A program made the translations under genes and the position numbers. The notes below the pieces were generated by a model. That model had not been told where the DNA came from and ran no database searches. It saw nothing but the letters and a program-made list of their open reading frames with translations. DNA of 64,000 nt from JBALVT01 sp047612385 (GTDB taxonomy: Bacteria > Pseudomonadota > Gammaproteobacteria > Pseudomonadales > Halieaceae): assembly GCA_047612385.1 (NCBI GenBank), contig JBLGAR010000001.1:1-64000 (forward strand), read 5' to 3'. This document shows positions 58,765-64,000 of this stretch, piece by piece (the first letter of the stretch is position 1; each line of letters begins with the position of its first letter).

Positions 58765-61619
58765 TGCGACAGCCTTTGAGTGTAGTAGCGCACTCGTAGA
58801 CGCTTTCGCACGAACGCAATGGCGGCTACAAATAACAGCGCCAGCAAAGCGGCTCCATAGTTAGCGTACTCGATTATTCGTTGTTCATTGCGCCCCATAG
58901 GCGCCAGCGTGCGATTGAACTGTCCACGGGAGCGAATTTCCAGCAGTGTATTGTCTTGCAAGGACCAATCCAGAGTGTTTTCTAGAAGCTCCAGTGGGCT
59001 GAGGTACTTCGTGCCGGCGGCGGCGCCGATAGCCGTGAGAACCTGATCATCCAGAAAGTCATTGGAAGCAAACACAACAATTCTCGAAGATTCGGGCGAC
59101 CGGTCGATCACGCTACGGATTTTCGTCCCGGGAGAAGTCCGAGTTTCGACGAGCGATTCCGACTTCAGCATAGGGTCGGGTTTCCCCGCAAACCAGGAAT
59201 CGAAACGGCCCTGTATCGCCACGCCGAGAGTTTTCGGGCCCTTGGGACCGCTATGTTCAAAGCTTTCCTTACCCGAGGTATTTTGCCGCGGCATCACGTC
59301 GGTATTTTTCGTAGCGGAGGAGTTTGCGGAGCTTCGCAACAGGGTAGTCACGCGCCGGGCCGGATTGCGTTCAAGCGTGATAGGCGATGCCCAGGCCATG
59401 GTCAGCTGGGGCAGGTCCCGCGTAATAGGATGCTTGCCCGCTAAGCCATTCTTGCGAATATCGACGAAAAAGGGGTATTTAACAACTTTTAAGTCTGTGA
59501 ACTTCTCTCCACCGGATTCACGAACCACCGGAAGTGGAAATGCGGCGTTCTGATCGTCTAACACCAGCGACCGCTCGATCGTAATCCCCTGATGCTTTAG
59601 CCATTGATCCAAACCGCTATTCCAATCGAGCATGCGAATGTCGCGGCCCGTTATCTCTGCGGAGAAAGGCGATGTCGCCAGCACCAGGGTTCCACCGCGC
59701 ATGAGGTATTGATCGATGGCAAAGACTTCCTTCTCTTGCAGTTGGTGCGGGCCGGCAACAACAAGAATATCTGCCTTTGAGGTGACCATACCATCGCTGA
59801 GGTCCTCAATTCTGATACTGTAATTCTTGGTGATGGTATTTTGCAGATTGGAAAAGCTGGGTGCGCCAATCCTGAATTTTGTAGCCTGTTGGTTCTGCTG
59901 TGGTTTTGCCAGGGCCACTGTCCGGGTAAACCCTTTGGCAAATCGTTTCAGACCAGCGTCTAGCATCGTTGGGAACTTCTCTGGATCAAAGTTCTCCGTG
60001 GGTAGTTGTACAACCTGATGCCTATCCGCCAGCGTGAGATAGAAGTAAAACTCCTGGTTATCCGTTAGTGCAGCGACCATCGGCTTAAAGCCCCACTCAT
60101 CGCGAATCTGCCGCGCGACAATTCCATCTCTTGCCTCGGGTTCGATAAAACGAATCGAAAATTTCCCCGCTGAATGCTGTACGGTTTCACGCAGTTGCGC
60201 CTCAATCGATTGTTTGTAGTTTATGAGTCGTTGCGGCAGGGCTTCGTCATTTGATACATAGGCAATTAGCTCCACTTCGCCGTCGATGCCCTCGAACAAA
60301 TCGCCGCTGGCATTATAACGTTGAAGAACGCGTTTTATGGCCCTGGTAATATCAAACTCCGGATTTCGCAGCAGAACTTCAGGCGCTGCATTTCCCGTCG
60401 CCTTTACTTCGATTAAATCTGAAAACCCCAGAGTCTCGTGTTCGTCCCCGTATTGAATCAGCACATTGAAATAGGAGTTTACCAGAGCGGATTGGTGGCG
60501 GTCGGACACTTGAAATGGGGTGGCGTTGATACCGAAATACTGATTGGCTTCCTGCTCGAGGTCAGGGCTTTGCGCCGGGTCAATAAATTCAACACGGACT
60601 TTGTCTTGCGCGGCTGCCTCGTATTCACTGATTAAATCTCGCAGCTGTGGGGCCAAAGGCGATAGCAGAGGGTGAGTCTTGGCGCTGAAATAGCCTCGTA
60701 TGAGCAGAGGTTCCTCCAGCTGATTCAGTAGTTCCAGGGTTGGCTTAGTTATCGAATACAGCTGTCCCTGAGTAATGTCGAGTCTTGCCGTGTGAACTTT
60801 TCCGATCCAAACATTGGCGACGATGGCATTGGCCACTACTAAGAAAATGGTAAGGTGCCACTGGCGATGGCGAGGAGTGGTGGCGGCCTGTGCCCATCGC
60901 TCTTTTTCCAGCTCATAGACGTTTAGGCTGAGAAAAATTAGCGTCAAACTTAAATAATAAATCAGATCTGCGATATCCAGCACGCCGCGGGTAATACTTT
61001 CGAATCGAGCGCCGGACGAAAATTTTCGCAAAATTTCTGCTGTTCCCTCACTGAAAAACCCTGTAAGCCCGCTGCTACCTATAAAGTAAAGAGCAGAACA
61101 GATAAGAACGCTACCCATCAGGCTGACAACTGGATTGTGGGTGCGAGATGAAACCCACAGCCCGATGCTAAGATAGGCTGCACCGAGTAATACTGTGGCC
61201 AAATAGCCGCCAAACACGGGTCCCCAGTCCAGGTCACCGATCATGGCTACCGATAATGGCATCGACAAAGTACCCAGTAGCGCGATAAACAGTAGTACAA
61301 AACAGGCTAAAAACTTTCCCAGCACAAAGTGCCACAGTCCCTGGGGTTGTGTAGTGATATGTTCCAGAGTCCCATTGCGCCGCTCGTCGGACCACATTCT
61401 CATAGTGAGTGTTGCGGTGAGGAAGATCAGTAATATGGGCATCCACTCGAACAGTGGCCTGACGTCAGCGACGTTGCGCGCGAAAAAAGTTTCTACCCAA
61501 AAAAATACGAACAGACACAGTGCAGAAAAGCTCGCCAGAAATATCCAGGCAACCGAAGAGGAAAAGAAAAGACGTAGTTCTTTTTGTGCAACTCTTCTGG
61601 AAATGGAGTTAGTCGCCAT
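58761..61619 (-). CDS. Fused ABC-2 permease and GldG-like protein
   Basis: A 952-residue protein combining two normally separate parts. Residues about 1-250 are a six-segment ABC-2 permease (GldF-like; FEWMPILLIFLTATLTMRMW, GTLEHITTQPQGLWHFVLGK). A linker TM (TIFLVVANAIVANVWIG) starts the GldG part, a large extracytoplasmic IFT52/GldG-like domain with LDITQGQLYSITKPTLELL, RVEFIDPAQSPDLE and VVAGPHQLQEKEVFAIDQYL. A final membrane helix (GAALLALLFVAAIAFVRKRL) ends the protein. No gliding genes are present. It overlaps the ATPase gene by 11 nt and DUF4340 by 4 nt, so all three form one transporter operon. Confidence 0.88.
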   Translation of the reverse strand: MATNSISRRVAQKELRLFFSSSVAWIFLASFSALCLFVFFWVETFFARNVADVRPLFEWMPILLIFLTATLTMRMWSDERRNGTLEHITTQPQGLWHFVLGKFLACFVLLFIALLGTLSMPLSVAMIGDLDWGPVFGGYLATVLLGAAYLSIGLWVSSRTHNPVVSLMGSVLICSALYFIGSSGLTGFFSEGTAEILRKFSSGARFESITRGVLDIADLIYYLSLTLIFLSLNVYELEKERWAQAATTPRHRQWHLTIFLVVANAIVANVWIGKVHTARLDITQGQLYSITKPTLELLNQLEEPLLIRGYFSAKTHPLLSPLAPQLRDLISEYEAAAQDKVRVEFIDPAQSPDLEQEANQYFGINATPFQVSDRHQSALVNSYFNVLIQYGDEHETLGFSDLIEVKATGNAAPEVLLRNPEFDITRAIKRVLQRYNASGDLFEGIDGEVELIAYVSNDEALPQRLINYKQSIEAQLRETVQHSAGKFSIRFIEPEARDGIVARQIRDEWGFKPMVAALTDNQEFYFYLTLADRHQVVQLPTENFDPEKFPTMLDAGLKRFAKGFTRTVALAKPQQNQQATKFRIGAPSFSNLQNTITKNYSIRIEDLSDGMVTSKADILVVAGPHQLQEKEVFAIDQYLMRGGTLVLATSPFSAEITGRDIRMLDWNSGLDQWLKHQGITIERSLVLDDQNAAFPLPVVRESGGEKFTDLKVVKYPFFVDIRKNGLAGKHPITRDLPQLTMAWASPITLERNPARRVTTLLRSSANSSATKNTDVMPRQNTSGKESFEHSGPKGPKTLGVAIQGRFDSWFAGKPDPMLKSESLVETRTSPGTKIRSVIDRSPESSRIVVFASNDFLDDQVLTAIGAAAGTKYLSPLELLENTLDWSLQDNTLLEIRSRGQFNRTLAPMGRNEQRIIEYANYGAALLALLFVAAIAFVRKRLRVRYYTQRLSQ

Positions 61620-62556
61620 GACGATTGGCTCCTGCGAGGTTGGCCTCGCGAAACACCGTGTCCAGATCTCGAATCAAAGGCTGCAGCGTATAGAGTTTGG
61701 CATCGGATTTAATAACCGACTGGGCGATATTGTTGGCCGCAGTGTCCAGATCAGCGTTCTCGTGAAGGGTTAGCGTATATTCTGAATATTCGGCCGTTTT
61801 TGCGCTGACGGTAAATTGGGCGATTTGGGGAAGACGCTTGAGCACTTTTTCCAGTGCATGGTGCCCCGTATCGATTTTTAACAGCAGGCTGCGACTATTG
61901 CGCAGATCGTCCTGCAATTCATCCAGAATTAAATGCCCACTGCGCAGCATCAGTACTCGATCACAGATCGCGTTGACCTCTTGCATGATGTGGGTGGATA
62001 AAATGATCGTCGCGTTTTCTGCCAGCTTTTTAATCAAGGCACGCATTTTCAGTGTCTGTTGTGGATCCAGTCCACTCGTCGGCTCGTCCAGTATTAACAG
62101 CCGCGGCTTGCCGATGATAGCCTGCGCAACTCCCACTCTCTGTTTCAACCCTCTGGATAAGGTGCCGATACTGGCGGTTGCTTTTTCTTGAAGATCGGTG
62201 GCGGCGATGGCGTCGCGAACGGCATCGAGCCTCTCCCTCCAGGGGATTCCTTTGAGCGTTGCCACATAGTCGAGATAGTCCGCCACCAGCATATCGGGAT
62301 AAAGTGGGGAACTCTCCGGCAGATAACCTAATTGTCGCTGTACCGCGCGGGCGTTGCTTGCCAGTTCGATGCCCGCGATGACAATGCGGCCTTGGGAGGG
62401 CTCAAGATAGCCGCTCAGCATTTTTATGATGGTTGTTTTGCCGGCGCCATTGTGGCCTAACAGGCCAACGATCTCGTTGCTGCCGACCTTGAAGGACACG
62501 TTGTTGACGGCGGTAAAGCTACCGTAGCACCGGGTTATTGATTGGACGTCTATCAT
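61609..62556 (-). CDS. ABC transporter ATPase (GldA-like)
   Basis: A 315-residue ATPase with Walker A LLGHNGAGKTTIIKML, signature GTLSRGLKQRVGVAQAI, Walker B LLILDEPTSGLDPQQ and switch His in ILSTHIMQEV. The C-terminal extension (about 220-315) is typical of GldA/NosF-type ATPases. It is the first gene of the three-gene operon with the fused permease-GldG protein and DUF4340 and should energise them. Confidence 0.9.
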   Translation of the reverse strand: MIDVQSITRCYGSFTAVNNVSFKVGSNEIVGLLGHNGAGKTTIIKMLSGYLEPSQGRIVIAGIELASNARAVQRQLGYLPESSPLYPDMLVADYLDYVATLKGIPWRERLDAVRDAIAATDLQEKATASIGTLSRGLKQRVGVAQAIIGKPRLLILDEPTSGLDPQQTLKMRALIKKLAENATIILSTHIMQEVNAICDRVLMLRSGHLILDELQDDLRNSRSLLLKIDTGHHALEKVLKRLPQIAQFTVSAKTAEYSEYTLTLHENADLDTAANNIAQSVIKSDAKLYTLQPLIRDLDTVFREANLAGANRHGD

Positions 62557-62614
62557 CGGGTGGCGGGTAGGGCCTTGTTTGCATTGCAGTGGACGGGTCG
62601 GCGTAGCGCGGGAT

Positions 62615-62643
62615 CGCCTGACCGCAGGAGCGCCTGATCGCAG
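62615..62643 (+). repeat. Short direct repeat in the gldA-tauE gap
   Basis: CGCCTGACCGCAG (62615-62627) and CGCCTGATCGCAG (62631-62643) differ at one base, with a 16-bp period. It sits at the 3' end of the TauE/SafE gene, before the GldA-like gene. Confidence 0.6.
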
Positions 62644-62645
62644 TA

Positions 62646-63407
62646 TCAGCTAAAGAATAATAGCTTAATTATGAAGGCGATGAGCACGATATTCAGTAAA
62701 GTTCTTATCATTCCCGCGCCCCGGGTAACGGAAAAGTGGGCTCCCAGGTAACCCCCAATGCCGTTGCCGATTGCCAAAACTGCGCCGACAACCCACAGTA
62801 CCTGCAGCTGACTGGCGTACAGAGCCAGTGCGACAATGGTGTAGGTACCGATGATAAACACCTTGTGCATGTTGGTCCGAACCAGGTCCAACCCAAGCAC
62901 CCGATTAAGTACTGGCATGATGATAAAGCCAACCCCTATCTGGATAAAACCACCCCAGAAGCCGACACCCACCATCAGCAGATGGGCTTTGGTGAGCTGT
63001 GCTGAGGTGGGTCGGTAGTTGGGATCTGCCTCGCTATTGCTCCCGTTGTCCAAATACATGATTAGCATTACAGCCAACATGACCAGTGCCAGGATGCGAT
63101 TAAACCAGTCGCCCTGTAGCTGGGTGCCTATTAATGCTCCAACGATCGCGCCGGGAATGGCGCAGGCTGCCAGGCTAAGGCTCAGTTTGAAATCACTAAA
63201 GCCTTTGCGCATAAACGTAATAATGGCGATGAAGTTCTGAACAAGTATGGCAATTCTATTGGTGCCGTTGGCCATCGGGCCGGGTAGGCCCATAAATACC
63301 ATGACGGGGACTGTCAGTAATGAGCCCCCTCCGGCCATTACATTCAAAAATCCGGCAACCACTCCGACAGCTGCCAAAACTAGGGCCTGACCTAGACCCA
63401 AATCCAT
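62646..63407 (-). CDS. TauE/SafE family membrane permease
   Basis: A 253-residue integral membrane protein with about eight segments. It shows the two internal repeats of the family: VGVVAGFLNVMAGGGSLLTV near the start and MVGVGFWGGFIQIGVGFIIM in the middle. Members export or import sulfite, sulfoacetate or similar organosulfur anions; the substrate here is not known. It starts one base after the end of the glutathione reductase gene, so the two are co-transcribed. Confidence 0.9.
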   Translation of the reverse strand: MDLGLGQALVLAAVGVVAGFLNVMAGGGSLLTVPVMVFMGLPGPMANGTNRIAILVQNFIAIITFMRKGFSDFKLSLSLAACAIPGAIVGALIGTQLQGDWFNRILALVMLAVMLIMYLDNGSNSEADPNYRPTSAQLTKAHLLMVGVGFWGGFIQIGVGFIIMPVLNRVLGLDLVRTNMHKVFIIGTYTIVALALYASQLQVLWVVGAVLAIGNGIGGYLGAHFSVTRGAGMIRTLLNIVLIAFIIKLLFFS

Positions 63408-63408
63408 G

Positions 63409-64000
63409 CTAGCTCTCCGTCCACGCCTCGCGCATCGTCACAAACTCTTCCGCAGCAGTGGGGTGAATACCAATGGTGGAGTCAAACACTGCTTTGGTAG
63501 CACCGGCTTTCAAAGCGATAGCCATGCCTTGAATGATCTCACCCGCATCCGGACCCATCATATGAATACCCACGACGCGATCACTGGCGTCCTCGACGAT
63601 GAGTTTCATGAAGGTCTTTTCGTCGCGTCCGCTGATCGTGTGTTTCATGGGCTTGAAAGTAGATTTGTACAGTCGGATATCACCAAACTCGGCTCTGGCC
63701 TGTTCCTCAGTGAAGCCTACGGTGCCGATATTGGGCTGACAAAATACCGCAGTGGGTATGAAATCGTACTCCACATTTTTATCCATCGCATTGTACTGTG
63801 CTCTTGCGAACGCCATGCCTTCACCCAGTGCAACAGGCGTGAGTTCCAGGCCGCCGATGACATCGCCCAAGGCAAAGATCGATTCTTGTGAGCTGCGAAA
63901 ATCCGCATCTACCAGGACATATCCGGCGTCACTGAGTTTTACGTCTACGTTTTCCAACCCCAGCCCTTCCAGGTGTGGTTTCCTGCCAGTTGCATAAAGT
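63409..64000 (-). CDS. gor: Glutathione reductase, C-terminal part (5' end outside window)
   Basis: The frame is open to the right edge; only the last ~197 residues are present. Visible are YATGRKPHLEGLGLENVDV (end of the NADPH domain), SIFALGDVIGGLELTPVA (FAD-binding), AVFCQPNIGTVGFTEEQA and the dimer-interface GIHPTAAEEFVTMREAW containing the catalytic His. The HPT-AA-EE version is that of glutathione reductase rather than lipoamide dehydrogenase. The redox-active Cys pair lies outside the window. It is followed by tauE with a one-base gap. Confidence 0.93.
   Translation of the reverse strand, partial: LYATGRKPHLEGLGLENVDVKLSDAGYVLVDADFRSSQESIFALGDVIGGLELTPVALGEGMAFARAQYNAMDKNVEYDFIPTAVFCQPNIGTVGFTEEQARAEFGDIRLYKSTFKPMKHTISGRDEKTFMKLIVEDASDRVVGIHMMGPDAGEIIQGMAIALKAGATKAVFDSTIGIHPTAAEEFVTMREAWTES

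Noticed and set aside
57844..62556. Gliding motility system
   Set aside because: Only the ABC components resemble Gld proteins. None of the core gliding or type IX secretion genes are present.

Overview
The window is a chromosomal segment from a Gram-negative gammaproteobacterium, most probably a marine member of the Cellvibrionales/Pseudomonadales area. The lineage is inferred from gene order, not from a marker search. Roughly the first half follows the core-gene order known from Pseudomonas: rpoD-dnaG-yqeY-rpsU / tsaD-folB-folK / cca-apaH-apaG-rsmA-pdxA-surA-lptD / amgK-murU / rpe / trpEGDC / vfr-like crp / osmC / coq7. LptD, SurA, AmgK/MurU, Coq7 and many lipoboxes show an outer-membrane cell. 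No rRNA, tRNA, insertion sequence, phage or CRISPR array was seen.

Layout. 1-3.9 kb: a two-component pair, a CheY-like protein followed by a large hybrid histidine kinase that runs off the left edge. 4.2-9.1 kb: the macromolecular synthesis operon (rpsU, yqeY, dnaG, rpoD), with tsaD-folB-folK diverging from it. 11.2-20.8 kb: the cca/apaHG/rsmA/pdxA/surA/lptD block, interrupted between rsmA and pdxA by an opposite-strand pair encoding an ABC-2 exporter. 20.9-27.6 kb: peptidoglycan recycling (amgK-murU), rpe and a contiguous trpEGDC operon preceded by a promoter and a probable Trp-codon leader peptide. 27.6-33.8 kb: Crp/Vfr-like regulator, OsmC, coq7, purD-purH, fis-dusB.

34-48 kb is more accessory: a lipoprotein purple-acid-phosphatase-like enzyme with a TPR protein, a coniferyl-aldehyde-dehydrogenase-like gene, two DEAD-box helicases, small unknown proteins, and two adjacent gene ruins (a small His/Cys protein and a TonB-dependent receptor with a His/Glu-rich loop) that look like a dead metal-uptake, probably zinc, locus. 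A ChrR-type cupin, a HIT protein, a 2-hydroxyacid dehydrogenase, a DUF4136 lipoprotein and a LysR regulator with a dyad inside its promoter follow.

48-54.5 kb is a divergent AraC regulator plus a five-gene operon: CoA-acylating aldehyde dehydrogenase, acyl-CoA dehydrogenase, enoyl-CoA hydratase, 3-hydroxyisobutyryl-CoA hydrolase and 3-hydroxyisobutyrate dehydrogenase. This is the distal valine/isobutyrate route with an unusual aldehyde dehydrogenase in the usual mmsA position. A 21-bp-period direct repeat lies between regulator and operon. 54.5-64 kb holds an SDR with a predicted signal peptide, a small lipoprotein, a second crotonase with an Old-Yellow-Enzyme-type reductase, a Gld-like ABC system with fused permease and GldG parts, a TauE/SafE permease, and the end of a glutathione reductase gene.

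The best candidates for new biology are the trp leader without a visible terminator, the dead metal-uptake locus, the exporter inserted in the lptD-rsmA operon, the operon with the acylating dehydrogenase and its operator, the LysR promoter dyad, and the Gld-like transporter of unknown cargo. I see no single large novel system.
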